Made by a program: the position numbers and the translations under genes | The notes under the pieces: generated by a model | Databases searched by the model: none | Seen by the model: only the letters and a program-made list of their open reading frames with translations | What the model was told of the DNA's origin: nothing | Assembly: GCA_902761685.1 (NCBI GenBank) | Contig: CACWLI010000008.1 | Span: 10,620-74,619, forward strand | DNA from: an uncultured Erysipelotrichaceae bacterium | GTDB taxonomy: Bacteria > Bacillota_I > Bacilli_A > RF39 > UBA660 | DNA: 64,000 nucleotides | Direction of reading: 5' to 3' | Shown here: one piece after another, positions 16,923-26,146 of the stretch | Layout: the number at the start of each line of letters is the position of its first letter | How positions within the stretch are numbered: the stretch's first letter is position 1

Positions 16923-17720
16923 ATGGAAGGTTTTTTAATATTTATTGTTATAGTAGTAGTTATTATATTATTAAGAAGCATTGTTCAAATTAATGAATAT
17001 GAAAGAGGAGTTAAATTTAGCAAAGGTAAATTTACTAAAATATTAGATCCAGGATGGAGAATAATACTTCCAATTATTGAAAGTTATAAAAAAATAGATA
17101 TAAGAACAAAAGTAGTAGATGTTCCTGAACAAGATGCTATTACAAAAGATAATGTATCTATTAGAATAAATGCTGTAATATATTATAAAATTTTTGATGC
17201 TGCTAAAGCTGTATTAGAAGTTGAGAATTTCTATTATGCTGTTAGCCAATTAGCACAAACTACTATGAGAAATGCTGTTGGTTCTGTTTCTTTAGATGAA
17301 TTATTATCAGAAAGAGAAAAACTATCTGAAACTATTTGTAAAGTTATTGATGATGCAACTGATCCATGGGGAATTAAAGTAGAAAATGTTGAACTTAAAG
17401 ATGTTACTCTTCCAGAAGATATGAAGAGAGTAATTGCTAAAGTAGCAGAGGCTGAAAGAGAAAAAGCTGCTGTTATAACTAAAGCAGAAGGTGAAACAGA
17501 AGCTGCTAAGAATTTAGCAATAGCTGCGCAAACTATGGCTAGTACTCCAGGAGCATTACATTTAAGAACATTATCAACTATTAATGATGTTTCATCTGAT
17601 CAATCAAATACATTAATATTCTGTGTTCCTATTGAAATGATTGATTCATTTAAAAATGGTAATGGAAATGTTCAAGCAATTAAAAAAATAATTGATAGTA
17701 CTAAAAAAGAAGAGAATTAG
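16923..17720 (+). CDS. SPFH/Band 7 membrane protein (slipin-like)
   Basis: 265 residues. One N-terminal transmembrane helix (residues 2-20) precedes an SPFH domain (INEYERGVKFSKGKF, DPGWRIILP) and a coiled-coil with AEAEREKAAVITKAEGE. Closest to bacterial slipins (stomatin-like proteins), which build membrane scaffolds and often pair with an NfeD protein; no nfeD is seen next to it. AAGGAGA ribosome binding site. Confidence 0.88.
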   Translation: MEGFLIFIVIVVVIILLRSIVQINEYERGVKFSKGKFTKILDPGWRIILPIIESYKKIDIRTKVVDVPEQDAITKDNVSIRINAVIYYKIFDAAKAVLEVENFYYAVSQLAQTTMRNAVGSVSLDELLSEREKLSETICKVIDDATDPWGIKVENVELKDVTLPEDMKRVIAKVAEAEREKAAVITKAEGETEAAKNLAIAAQTMASTPGALHLRTLSTINDVSSDQSNTLIFCVPIEMIDSFKNGNGNVQAIKKIIDSTKKEEN

Positions 17721-17765
17721 TGTATATAGTTTTTTCATAAATCATATATTTAAATGGGTGATTTA

Positions 17766-18917
17766 ATGAAAAAACTTTTTTTATTGCTTTTAATTATTAT
17801 TTTTACTACTAAAGTAAATTGTGAAACAATTGATTTAGCTAAAAATGCTAAAAGTGCTATATTGATTGAGACTTCTACTGGAAAAGTATTATATGAAAAA
17901 AACAAAGATGAAAAAAGAAGTCCAGCCAGTATGACTAAAATTATGACATTATTACTTGCTATGGAAGCTTTAGAAGATGGGAGAATAAATATTGATGATA
18001 AAGTTTTAATATCAAAAAATGCTTCTGGTATGGGAGGAACTCAAATTTTTATTGAAGAGGGAAGTAGTATAGATGTTAAAACATTATTAAAGGGAATCGG
18101 AATTGCTTCTGCAAATGATGCAGCAGTAGCAATGGCTGAATATATTGGTGGAACTGAAGAAAATTTTGTAAAAATGATGAATGATAGAGCAAAAGAATTA
18201 GGATGTAAAAATACTACATTCAAAAATCCTCATGGATTAGATGAAGAAGGACATTTAACTACAGCATATGATTTATCTTTGATTGCTAAAGAATTAATTA
18301 AATATCCACTTGCTCTTAAAATTACAAGTACATATGAAGATTATATTGAAGTATCAGGAGAGAATCATTGGTTGGTTAATACAAACCGATTATTAAGGTT
18401 TTATAAAGGAATAGATGGTTTAAAAACAGGATTTACGAATAATGCTGGTTATTGTTTAACAGCAACAATGGAAAAAAATAATATGAGACTTCTTAGTATT
18501 GTTATGGGTGAAGACAATAAGGACAATAGAAGCAACGATACAGTTTCTATGATGGAGTATGGATTTAGTAATTATGGAAGTAAAAAAATAATAGATAAAA
18601 ATGATTTTCAAGAATATATAAATATAGATAATGCATATGATAAAAAAACAAAGTACTATTTAAACACTGATGTAAATATAATTGTAAATAAAAATGTAAA
18701 AGATGTAAAATACAAAATAAATAAAGAATTATATGATATAAAAGCTCCAATTAAGAAAAATACTAAGGTAGGTATTCTAACATTAAAATATGATAATAAA
18801 GAATATAAATATGATTTAATTGTTAAAAATGATGTTAAAAGAATTACTTTTTTTAAAGTTTTTAGTAATCTAATTACAGATATTATTAGTGGTGTTAAAA
18901 TAGATTTAAAAAATTGA
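17766..18917 (+). CDS. D-alanyl-D-alanine carboxypeptidase (PBP5/DacF-like)
   Basis: 383 residues from the ATG at 17766, preceded by GGGTGATT. N-terminal signal peptide (KKLFLLLLIIIFTTKVNC, about residues 2-19). The three penicillin-binding motifs are intact: SMTK near residue 59, SAND near residue 116, and LKTGFT near residue 220. A C-terminal domain of about 110 residues ends in an amphipathic helix typical of peripheral membrane attachment. Active member of the serine peptidase S11 family, in contrast to the degenerate VanY-like protein at 8372. Confidence 0.92.
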   Translation: MKKLFLLLLIIIFTTKVNCETIDLAKNAKSAILIETSTGKVLYEKNKDEKRSPASMTKIMTLLLAMEALEDGRINIDDKVLISKNASGMGGTQIFIEEGSSIDVKTLLKGIGIASANDAAVAMAEYIGGTEENFVKMMNDRAKELGCKNTTFKNPHGLDEEGHLTTAYDLSLIAKELIKYPLALKITSTYEDYIEVSGENHWLVNTNRLLRFYKGIDGLKTGFTNNAGYCLTATMEKNNMRLLSIVMGEDNKDNRSNDTVSMMEYGFSNYGSKKIIDKNDFQEYINIDNAYDKKTKYYLNTDVNIIVNKNVKDVKYKINKELYDIKAPIKKNTKVGILTLKYDNKEYKYDLIVKNDVKRITFFKVFSNLITDIISGVKIDLKN

Positions 18918-18968
18918 CTTTAATATGGTATTTTAGTATCATAATATGTAGAAATAGAAGGTGTGTTT

Positions 18969-19970
18969 ATGAAAGTGTTAGTAACAGGTGGAACAGGTTA
19001 TATAGGAAGCCATACTGTAGTTGAATTAATTAACAGTGGTTATGAAGTTATAATAATTGATAATTTTAGTAATTCTAAACCAGAAGTTGTTGATTATATT
19101 GAAAAGATAACAAATGTTAGACCAAAATTATATGAAGGAGATTGCTGCGATAAAGAAATATTAAGAAAGATATTTAAGGAAAATGAAATTGATTCAGTTA
19201 TACACTTTGCTGGATTTAAAGCAGTTGGTGAATCAGTTCATGCACCATTAAAGTATTATAGGAATAATTTAGTATCTACTATTAGTTTGTGTGAAGTAAT
19301 GAAAGAATTTAATTGTAAAAAAATAGTTTTTTCAAGTAGTGCAACAGTATATGGTGATCCAAAAGAATTGCCATTAAAAGAACAAATGGAATTAGGACGT
19401 ACAACAAATCCATATGGAACAACAAAAGCATTTATTGAAAGAATCTTAAGTGATTTATCAATATCTGATAAAGAATGGAAAGTTATTTTATTAAGATACT
19501 TTAATCCTGTTGGTGCTCATGAAAGTGGCTTAATAGGTGAAAATCCTAATGGAACTCCAAATAATTTAATGCCATATATAATGAAAGTTGCTATTGGAGA
19601 ATTAGATCATTTAAATATTTTTGGTGATGATTATGATACTAAAGATGGTACAGGTGTAAGAGATTATATTCATGTAGTTGATTTAGCAAAGGGTCATATT
19701 AAAGCACTTGAACATATTAATGATATTGAGGGAGTTAAAATATATAATCTTGGTACTGGAACAGGATATAGTGTTCTTGAAATTGTAAGAGCTTTTGAAA
19801 AAACAAATAATGTTAAAATACCTTATGTAATTGCTCCTAGAAGAGATGGTGATGTAGCATCATACTTTGCTGACAGTTCATTAGCATTAAAAGAATTAGG
19901 ATGGAAAGCAGAACTAAATTTAGAAGATATGGTTTCTTCATCATATAAATTTATAAAGAATTGTAAATGA
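18969..19970 (+). CDS. galE: UDP-glucose 4-epimerase
   Basis: 333 residues from the ATG at 18969 (AAGGTG upstream). NAD-dependent interconversion of UDP-glucose and UDP-galactose. N-terminal GGTGYIGSHT, SSATVYG with the catalytic Ser/Thr, and the YGTTK catalytic pair (Y-x3-K) are present, followed by RYFNPVGAHESG. It supplies sugar nucleotides for envelope glycans. It lies 7 bases before an FNT-type transporter gene, with no obvious metabolic link. Confidence 0.95.
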   Translation: MKVLVTGGTGYIGSHTVVELINSGYEVIIIDNFSNSKPEVVDYIEKITNVRPKLYEGDCCDKEILRKIFKENEIDSVIHFAGFKAVGESVHAPLKYYRNNLVSTISLCEVMKEFNCKKIVFSSSATVYGDPKELPLKEQMELGRTTNPYGTTKAFIERILSDLSISDKEWKVILLRYFNPVGAHESGLIGENPNGTPNNLMPYIMKVAIGELDHLNIFGDDYDTKDGTGVRDYIHVVDLAKGHIKALEHINDIEGVKIYNLGTGTGYSVLEIVRAFEKTNNVKIPYVIAPRRDGDVASYFADSSLALKELGWKAELNLEDMVSSSYKFIKNCK

Positions 19971-19977
19971 GGTTAAT

Positions 19978-20616
19978 ATGAATAAAAAAGAAGTAAAGAA
20001 ATATTTAGATTTTTTAATAAAAGGTATTTATGCTGGATTAATGATTGGAGTAGGTGGAACTATATTTCTAAGTGTTGAAAATACTATTGTTGGTTCATTT
20101 CTATTTTCAATAGGATTATTAATGATATGCATGTATGGCATGAATTTATATACTGGGAAGATTGGTTATGTTTTAATTAATAAATTTGAATATGTATATG
20201 AATTATTATTAAGTTTGTTTGGAAATTTTATTGGTACATTTATTGTAGGAAAATTAATGTTATTAACTAGATTTAGTTCGCTAAGTGAAAGAGCAATAAA
20301 AATGGCTAATTTAAAATTAAGTGATAATCTATTAAGTATTTTCATATTATCAATGTTTTGTGGAATGCTTATGTATATAGCTGTTAATAATTATAAAAAA
20401 GCAAGTAATGAGATAGGCAAATACATTGGAATATTTATGTGTGTAATGGTATTTATATTGTGTGGGTTTGAACACTGTGTAGCTAATATGTTTTATTTTT
20501 CTATTGCTAGTGTGTGGTCATTTAAAACACTATTATATTTATTGATTATGGTTTTAGGAAATTCGATTGGTTCAATAATAATTGCCTTTTTCTATAATAG
20601 ATATTATAAAAATTAA
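19978..20616 (+). CDS. Formate/nitrite transporter family protein, short form
   Basis: 212 residues with six hydrophobic segments. Segment 2-3 contains the pattern MYGMNLYTGKIGY (compare L/FTG in FNT channels), and GFEHCVANMFYF carries the central histidine (E-H-x-V-x-N-M) that lines the FNT pore. The family exports or imports small anions such as formate, nitrite or hydrosulfide. At 212 residues it is shorter than the usual 250-290. Substrate not decided. Confidence 0.8.
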   Translation: MNKKEVKKYLDFLIKGIYAGLMIGVGGTIFLSVENTIVGSFLFSIGLLMICMYGMNLYTGKIGYVLINKFEYVYELLLSLFGNFIGTFIVGKLMLLTRFSSLSERAIKMANLKLSDNLLSIFILSMFCGMLMYIAVNNYKKASNEIGKYIGIFMCVMVFILCGFEHCVANMFYFSIASVWSFKTLLYLLIMVLGNSIGSIIIAFFYNRYYKN

Positions 20617-20641
20617 GAATTTTAAATAAATTCTTTTTTTT
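20615..20641 (+). terminator. Terminator after the FNT gene
   Basis: AAGAATTT, 5-base loop, AAATTCTT, long T-run. Confidence 0.8.
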
Positions 20642-20704
20642 TATAAAAAAAGAAGTGTTTCATACTTTCTATAGCTAATAATTATTATAGAGGAGGAGAA
20701 ACAC

Positions 20705-21760
20705 ATGAATATTTTTTTACAATTGATGTTATTGTTAAAATTAAATTTTGATTTAAATTATAGTGAATGGAGTGAGGATTATCCTGATGGGGTAGAAGAA
20801 ATTCTTATAAGAAAGGAGGATAGATATCTTTGTTATATTGAAGAAAAAACAAATGAAAAGTATTTAACATATGAAGAGTTTGGAAATAGAATAATTGATT
20901 ATGAAGACTTTTATTATACAGAAGAAAGTAGTCCTTCAGAAACTAAACCCGAAAAATTAAAGGATAGAATTATTCGTGAATTTATGATTTCAAAATTATA
21001 TAAACCAAGTGATGTAATAGGAATTTCTTTTGATAATTATGACTCAAATAATCCAGATGGTTATTTTACAAAAGTATTAATTACTGATTTAAGTGATAAT
21101 AAAATTGATGTTATAGAATATGAGAATATTGAAAATATAAAACTAGAAAACACTATAAAGTTAACATTTAAAGAAAAGATAAATATAAATAATATAAAAA
21201 TTACATTATATTACAATATTGACAGTAATAATGAAAGCAAAATAAATATTAATTATATTGCTAGTGATGGACATAAAATATACAATAATGAGATAAAAAT
21301 GATAGGTAGTTCAAATATAGTAATAAATGGAATAACAAATTTCAGTGAAAATTTTGTTAAATATAGTTTACAATATACATATAAAGATAAACTATATAAA
21401 ACATATGAAATAAATACAACAATAAGTGAAGAATATCATAATGCAGAAGATGATTGTGAAAAAGTAGAATCAAGTAAAAAAACATTTTATAGTTATATAA
21501 CAAATGAATATGTTATATTAGATTCTAATGGAAAAATAGTTACATCTTCTAGTGAATGCAAAAAATCATTTTGTACTATGATGTACATCACTAAAAAAGA
21601 GGAACCTAAGGAAGAAGTAGAAACACCAGTAATAAATCCTAAAACATTTGATAGTGTTTATTATTATATTTTTGGATTATTTATATCTTTATTTGGTATA
21701 TGTTTTTTATTTAAGAATCGAATAAAAAATCTAGTTTTGTCGAATCTATTTAAAAAGTGA
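20705..21760 (+). CDS. Probable surface protein with sortase-like C-terminus
   Basis: 351 residues; RBS AGGAGGAG precedes the ATG. A short N-terminal hydrophobic stretch may be a signal sequence. The middle is Asn/Ile/Lys-rich and probably beta-structured. The C-terminus has NPKTFDSVYYYIF: an NPKT motif, then a hydrophobic helix and a basic tail, which is the layout of a sortase sorting signal of the NPxT type, with Phe where Gly or Asn is usual. The tail continues for about 15 residues beyond the membrane segment. No family recognised. The last codons contain the second Spo0A-like box (21727-21745). Confidence 0.65.
   Translation: MNIFLQLMLLLKLNFDLNYSEWSEDYPDGVEEILIRKEDRYLCYIEEKTNEKYLTYEEFGNRIIDYEDFYYTEESSPSETKPEKLKDRIIREFMISKLYKPSDVIGISFDNYDSNNPDGYFTKVLITDLSDNKIDVIEYENIENIKLENTIKLTFKEKININNIKITLYYNIDSNNESKININYIASDGHKIYNNEIKMIGSSNIVINGITNFSENFVKYSLQYTYKDKLYKTYEINTTISEEYHNAEDDCEKVESSKKTFYSYITNEYVILDSNGKIVTSSSECKKSFCTMMYITKKEEPKEEVETPVINPKTFDSVYYYIFGLFISLFGICFLFKNRIKNLVLSNLFKK
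21727..21745 (+). promoter_or_regulatory. Second copy of the 19-base Spo0A-like box
   Basis: AAATCTAGTTTTGTCGAAT, identical to 4311-4329, includes the 0A-box TTTGTCGAA. It lies in the last codons of the surface-protein gene and 39 bases before the STAS gene. A GAAT (SigH-type -10) at 21774-21777 lies between the box and the ATG. This resembles the arrangement of Spo0A/SigH control at spoIIA operons; binding is inferred. Confidence 0.55.
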
Positions 21761-21783
21761 AAAAAATTAATTAGAATAATATT

Positions 21784-22125
21784 ATGAAAACAAATTTAAG
21801 ATTTAGAAATAGTATTTTGTATATTAAAATTGATGGAGTATTAGTTGGAAATAAAGTACAACAATTTGAAAGTGAAGTGATACCAATTATTTTAGGATTG
21901 AAGACAAAGTATGTAACAATTAATCTTAAAAATGTTGAATTAATTGACAAAAGAGGAATTGATTCATTAATTAAAATAGCAGATCTTACTAATCGCTTTA
22001 AAGGCAAAGTTGCATTATGTGAATTAAGTAAATACATAATTGATAATTTTAAACATAGTGATATTTTTGATTATTGTTTTAAAACAAAAAATGAAAATAC
22101 TAGTTTAGAGGTGTTTAAATTATAA
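21784..22125 (+). CDS. STAS-domain anti-anti-sigma factor, SpoIIAA-like, lacking the phosphoserine
   Basis: 113 residues, one STAS domain (YIKIDGVLVG, VTINLKNVELID, IDSLIKIADLTNRF), the length of SpoIIAA/RsbV. In that family a serine in the D-S-S/T-G turn is phosphorylated by the anti-sigma kinase. Here the turn reads D55-K-R-G58, so the acceptor serine is Arg57. No Shine-Dalgarno site is visible in the 23 bases before the ATG. The stop overlaps the start of the sigma gene (TAATG), so the two are translationally coupled. In classical spoIIA operons spoIIAB lies between them; it is absent here. Confidence 0.8.
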   Translation: MKTNLRFRNSILYIKIDGVLVGNKVQQFESEVIPIILGLKTKYVTINLKNVELIDKRGIDSLIKIADLTNRFKGKVALCELSKYIIDNFKHSDIFDYCFKTKNENTSLEVFKL

Positions 22126-22760
22126 TGGAGGAAACATATAAACGAATAAAAGAAAGTGAAGGGTTAATTTACTCAATAGCAAAAAAATATAGTTCTTATA
22201 ATGATATTGATGATTTATATCAGGCAGGAAGTATAGGTGTTATAAAAGCAATTAATAAATATGATAAAAATTCAAATGTCAAATTTTCTACATATGCTTA
22301 TAAATATATTTTAGGAGAAATAATAGATTTTATAAGAAAGAATAAAACAATTATTGTAAGTGATGAAGTATATGATATTTATAAAAAATATATAAAAATT
22401 AGAGATCTATTATCTAGTAAACTACAAAGGGAAGTTTCTTTTAGTGAAATATGTAGTTATATGGGTATAGAAGAAAAACAAATGATATGTATAATTGAAA
22501 GTGTTAGTTACTCAAAAAGTATTGACGATAATCTATATGATACAGTTTCTAATGACTATAGAAATATAATTGATAATGAAATATTATTAAGTAATGAAAT
22601 TGAAACATTAAATGACTTTGATAAATCAATAATTAACTATAGATATTATGAAGGCTATACACAAGATGAAACGGCTAAAATAATGGGTATTTCTCAAGCA
22701 AAAGCTTCTAGATGCGAAAAGATAATATTAAATAGAATGAGAGAAAATATTGCAAATTAA
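22125..22760 (+). CDS. Sigma factor of the SigF/SigG/SigB group
   Basis: 211 residues. Region 2 shows DDLYQAGSIGVIKAINKYD and KFSTYAYKYILGEI, region 3 a short helical block with FSEICSYMGI, and region 4 a helix-turn-helix with EGYTQDETAKIMGISQAKAS. The GEI after region 2.4 and ISQxxxSRxEK in region 4 are typical of SigF, the forespore sigma factor of sporulation, and its SigB/SigG relatives. It is shorter than SigF of Bacillus (about 255). Preceded by a SpoIIAA-like gene but no anti-sigma kinase. Promoter specificity and whether it drives sporulation are inference. Confidence 0.85.
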   Translation: MEETYKRIKESEGLIYSIAKKYSSYNDIDDLYQAGSIGVIKAINKYDKNSNVKFSTYAYKYILGEIIDFIRKNKTIIVSDEVYDIYKKYIKIRDLLSSKLQREVSFSEICSYMGIEEKQMICIIESVSYSKSIDDNLYDTVSNDYRNIIDNEILLSNEIETLNDFDKSIINYRYYEGYTQDETAKIMGISQAKASRCEKIILNRMRENIAN

Positions 22761-22792
22761 AAAAACGTAACTATTTGTGTTTACGTTTTTTA
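22758..22792. terminator. Bidirectional terminator between sigma gene and convergent gene
   Basis: A-run with CGTAA, ten-base loop, TTACG with T-run; symmetrical, serving both convergent genes. Confidence 0.8.
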
Positions 22793-23394
22793 ATTATAAT
22801 GACAGCTATTACAAATAGAAGTATTCCACTAGCTATTGTTATTATTATATATAGTGTTAAATTACTATGAATAACATTAGAATCTAGTATATCAAGTGAA
22901 TTGATTATATTTAAATATTCATCATTACCAGCTATTTCTTTGTCACTACTATAAATAATTGTTGTTATATATTTATTTGTTGTATACATTCTTCCTTTTT
23001 GATACATATCATATCCTGTAATATCTTTACTTGGATAATATACGTCATATTCTAAATAATATATATCATCATCATTTAGTTTCTTTATGTCATTTACAGT
23101 TATATTTATATTATATTTTTCTAATCCTTTATTAATTCCAGTTTCTAAATATTCTTTTTGTTTATTTATTTCTTCATCTGTAAATTCTTTAACATCGTAT
23201 TTTAGTTTACTATTATCACTTGTTGTTATAGAAATATAATTATTATCTTTAATCCATCTATAATTGTTTTCTTCCTTTGAGTCTTCTAAAACGTATGATT
23301 CAGGAATATCTATTTTGAAAATCTCATTTTCGTATGCTTTCGCTTTTGTAATTAGCATTAATAACATAATTGTAATTATAAAAAATTTTTTCAT
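22771..23394 (-). CDS. Exported membrane protein, type I topology, unknown
   Basis: 207 residues. N-terminal signal peptide (FFIITIMLLMLITKAKA, cleavage likely after residue 20), an extracellular acidic domain of about 150 residues, a C-terminal transmembrane helix (about 180-200) and a basic tail KKRKHK. The layout is a secreted domain held by a C-terminal anchor. No family recognised. It runs convergently to the sigma gene and shares the terminator. Confidence 0.7.
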   Translation of the reverse strand: MKKFFIITIMLLMLITKAKAYENEIFKIDIPESYVLEDSKEENNYRWIKDNNYISITTSDNSKLKYDVKEFTDEEINKQKEYLETGINKGLEKYNINITVNDIKKLNDDDIYYLEYDVYYPSKDITGYDMYQKGRMYTTNKYITTIIYSSDKEIAGNDEYLNIINSLDILDSNVIHSNLTLYIIITIASGILLFVIAVIIIKKRKHK

Positions 23395-23504
23395 AAAATC
23401 ACCTACGTAATATTATAAAATAAAAATAAATAAATTCAAACATTAATTTATTTACTTTTTAATCTTTTAAGAATATAATTAAATTATTAAATGGAGTAGA
23501 AAGT

Positions 23505-24203
23505 ATGAAGAGACTAAAAAAAATTATAATTATTACCATTGTTATTTTAGTAGTGATTTTTGTTGCTACTTATATAGATTATTTTATTACTAAGACAAAT
23601 AATACATATCCAAAGATCTCTATAAAACAAAAATTATCTGATAATGAATTTGTATATAAGGCTATTTTATATAAAGTTTGGTATTGCGATAGTAACAAGA
23701 CATATACTATTGGAAACTATAGTGATAAAGATGCTATATGTCCTAAAAATTATACTTATGTTGATGATTTTTATACGAATGAGTCTGGTATTAAAATATC
23801 AAAAAGAGATTTACAATTGTTAACAAATGATGGCGTTTACTCAAGTGAAATGGTAGAAAATATGAATACTGAAAAACAAGTTAGTGAAGCAGTTCATGTT
23901 TCTGAAGAGTATGGAAAAACAAAGTATAAATCATTAAATAAAGAAAGCGAAGATGGTTACAAACTAGTATTAGTTCCAAAGTTTAAGAGTGATAAAAATG
24001 GTAATTATAAGTGGCAGTATGATGATAATGAAAATGAATATTATTGTTTAAGAAGTGATAAAAATAAAAACTATCTATCAAAATATAATGGTGAAGAATG
24101 TGAAGGTTTTAATAAAGTAAAGATGGATAGCGAATGGTGTACAAACTATGTTAATTCAATGTTGGTTTACGAAGATAATATAGAGGAATTATGTAAAGAG
24201 TAG
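23505..24203 (+). CDS. Membrane-anchored protein of unknown function
   Basis: 232 residues. One N-terminal transmembrane segment (about residues 6-26) and an outer domain with six to seven cysteines spread over 150 residues (VWYCDSN, YYCLRSD, GEECEGF, SEWCTNY), which suggests disulfides. No family recognised. A terminator follows the stop directly. Confidence 0.65.
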   Translation: MKRLKKIIIITIVILVVIFVATYIDYFITKTNNTYPKISIKQKLSDNEFVYKAILYKVWYCDSNKTYTIGNYSDKDAICPKNYTYVDDFYTNESGIKISKRDLQLLTNDGVYSSEMVENMNTEKQVSEAVHVSEEYGKTKYKSLNKESEDGYKLVLVPKFKSDKNGNYKWQYDDNENEYYCLRSDKNKNYLSKYNGEECEGFNKVKMDSEWCTNYVNSMLVYEDNIEELCKE

Positions 24204-24218
24204 AAATACTCTTTTTTA
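24195..24218 (+). terminator. Terminator
   Basis: AAAGAGTA, GAAA loop, TACTCTTT plus T-run; overlaps the stop of the upstream gene. Confidence 0.85.
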
Positions 24219-24280
24219 TTGATTATTTATATTTCTTGTTAAAAAAAATAGATGGTGTTATAATGTTTATGGTGAAGTAT

Positions 24281-25075
24281 ATGAAACAAAGAGTGATAAG
24301 TGCAATTGTTGCATTAATAATAGTAATACCATTAATAATTCTTGGTGGTTATGCATATTATGTTGGTGTAGGCGTTATAAGTATTATAGGATTTTTTGAA
24401 ATGGTAAAAGTTAGAGAAAAAGAAAAAAAGATAGATACATCTATTAAATTGCTTGCTTTAGTGGCATATTTATGTATAGTATTTTCATCTATAATAACAA
24501 AAGATACTTTTAATATTGATTATAGATTATATATATTAGATTTATTTGTATGTTTATTACCATTAATTGTAATGGATAAAAAAGAATATGATGCAGAAGA
24601 TGCATTAGTTCTAGTATCTATAACTATGTTTTTAGGAATTGCTTTTAATTTTTTAATAGTAATTAGAAATATTGACTTATTATACTTATTATATGTTGTA
24701 TTAATAACTATAATGTCAGATACTTTTGCTCATTTTTTTGGAACAAAAATTGGTAAAATCAAATTATGTCCTAAAGTATCTCCTAATAAGACAGTTGAGG
24801 GAATGATAGGTGGGGTATTTTTTGGTACTTTTATAGGATCTGTATTCTTTTTAACATTTATTAATACAAATGCTAGTTTATTTTATGTTACAATTGTTTC
24901 TTTGTCTTTATCATTAATAGCTGAGTTTGGAGATTTGGTTTTTTCTGCTATTAAAAGAAGATATGGCGTTAAAGACTATGGTAATATTATGCCTGGACAC
25001 GGTGGTGTATTAGATAGACTTGATAGTATATTATTTGCTGTTTTAGCATTTTCTTACTTAATATCATTTTTCTAG
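24281..25075 (+). CDS. cdsA: Phosphatidate cytidylyltransferase
   Basis: 264 residues from the ATG at 24281, preceded by GGTGAAG and giving the usual MKQRVISA start; ATG 24263 with a weaker site is the alternative. About seven to eight transmembrane segments. Makes CDP-diacylglycerol from phosphatidate and CTP, the substrate of PgsA (5714). The family signature occurs near the C-terminus with YGNIMPGHGGVLDRLDS, and KVSPNKTVEG lies before it. Directly upstream of rseP as in most Bacillota. Confidence 0.93.
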   Translation: MKQRVISAIVALIIVIPLIILGGYAYYVGVGVISIIGFFEMVKVREKEKKIDTSIKLLALVAYLCIVFSSIITKDTFNIDYRLYILDLFVCLLPLIVMDKKEYDAEDALVLVSITMFLGIAFNFLIVIRNIDLLYLLYVVLITIMSDTFAHFFGTKIGKIKLCPKVSPNKTVEGMIGGVFFGTFIGSVFFLTFINTNASLFYVTIVSLSLSLIAEFGDLVFSAIKRRYGVKDYGNIMPGHGGVLDRLDSILFAVLAFSYLISFF

Positions 25076-25087
25076 GAGGATTAATAA

Positions 25088-26146
25088 ATGAATTTTATAA
25101 TAACGTTGCTTATTTTATTTGTTATATTAGGATTAATAATTTCAATTCATGAATTTGGACATTTTATAGCAGCTAAAAAAAGTGGAGTTTATGTAGATGA
25201 GTTTTCACTTGGTATGGGGCCATTAATTTATAAATTTAAACCTAAAAAAAGTGAAACTACATATTCACTTAGAGCATTACCAATTGGTGGCTATGTTTCA
25301 ATGGCTGAAAAAGAAGATAAAAAGACTAAAATCAAAAAGGATAGAGTTTTAGAAAATAAAGGTTTTTTTAGTATTCTATGGGTTTTAATAAATGGAATTG
25401 TATTTAATTTTTTATTAGCTATTGTTTTGTTTTTTATTAGTGGACTAATATATGGTAGACCTGTTAATGAACCTATTGTAGGTTCAGTTGTTGAAGGAGG
25501 AGCTGCATATAATTCTGGACTAGAAGCTGGAGATAGGATTCTTGAAGTTAATGGTGAAAAAATTGATTCATGGGATGATTTTTTACTTGAAGCTTCTGCT
25601 AAAAAATTAAAATCAAACTATGAATTTAAAGTGAAAAAATCAACAGGAAATATAGAAGTTATTAATATAAAGCCTGATGTTAAAAAAGAAAATGGAGAAG
25701 AAGTTAGAGTATTTGGAATTGTGTCAAATGGTACTACATACAAGAAAGGATTTTTAAATGCTCTTAATTATTCAATAACTGGAACATGGGATAATTCAAA
25801 AACTATATTTAAAATACTTGGTTCATTAATAACTGGTCAGGTATCTGTTAAAAATCTAAGTGGTCCTGTTGGTATTTATTCAGTAGTAGATGTAGTAAAA
25901 TCACAAGGATTTCAAAGGTTATTATATTTAACAGCATATTTGAGTATAAATGTTGGTATAATGAATTTATTGCCAATACCAGTATTTGATGGTGGTAGAA
26001 TATTTATATTAATAATTGAAAAAATTATTAGAAGAAAAACTGGAGAAAAATTAGAATTAGCATTAAACTATATTGGATTTGGTCTTATGATATTATTAAT
26101 GATATATGTAACATTCAATGATATAGCAAGACTTGTGGTGGGGTAA
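25088..26146 (+). CDS. rseP: Site-2 protease RseP/RasP
   Basis: 352 residues. Intramembrane zinc metalloprotease: HEFGH near residue 20 supplies the ligands; a PDZ domain (about 130-210, with YNSGLEAGDRILEVNGE) and NLLPIPVFDGGR near residue 298 complete the family pattern. Four transmembrane segments. It degrades signal peptides and membrane anti-sigma factors. Start 12 bases after cdsA. Confidence 0.94.
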   Translation: MNFIITLLILFVILGLIISIHEFGHFIAAKKSGVYVDEFSLGMGPLIYKFKPKKSETTYSLRALPIGGYVSMAEKEDKKTKIKKDRVLENKGFFSILWVLINGIVFNFLLAIVLFFISGLIYGRPVNEPIVGSVVEGGAAYNSGLEAGDRILEVNGEKIDSWDDFLLEASAKKLKSNYEFKVKKSTGNIEVINIKPDVKKENGEEVRVFGIVSNGTTYKKGFLNALNYSITGTWDNSKTIFKILGSLITGQVSVKNLSGPVGIYSVVDVVKSQGFQRLLYLTAYLSINVGIMNLLPIPVFDGGRIFILIIEKIIRRKTGEKLELALNYIGFGLMILLMIYVTFNDIARLVVG

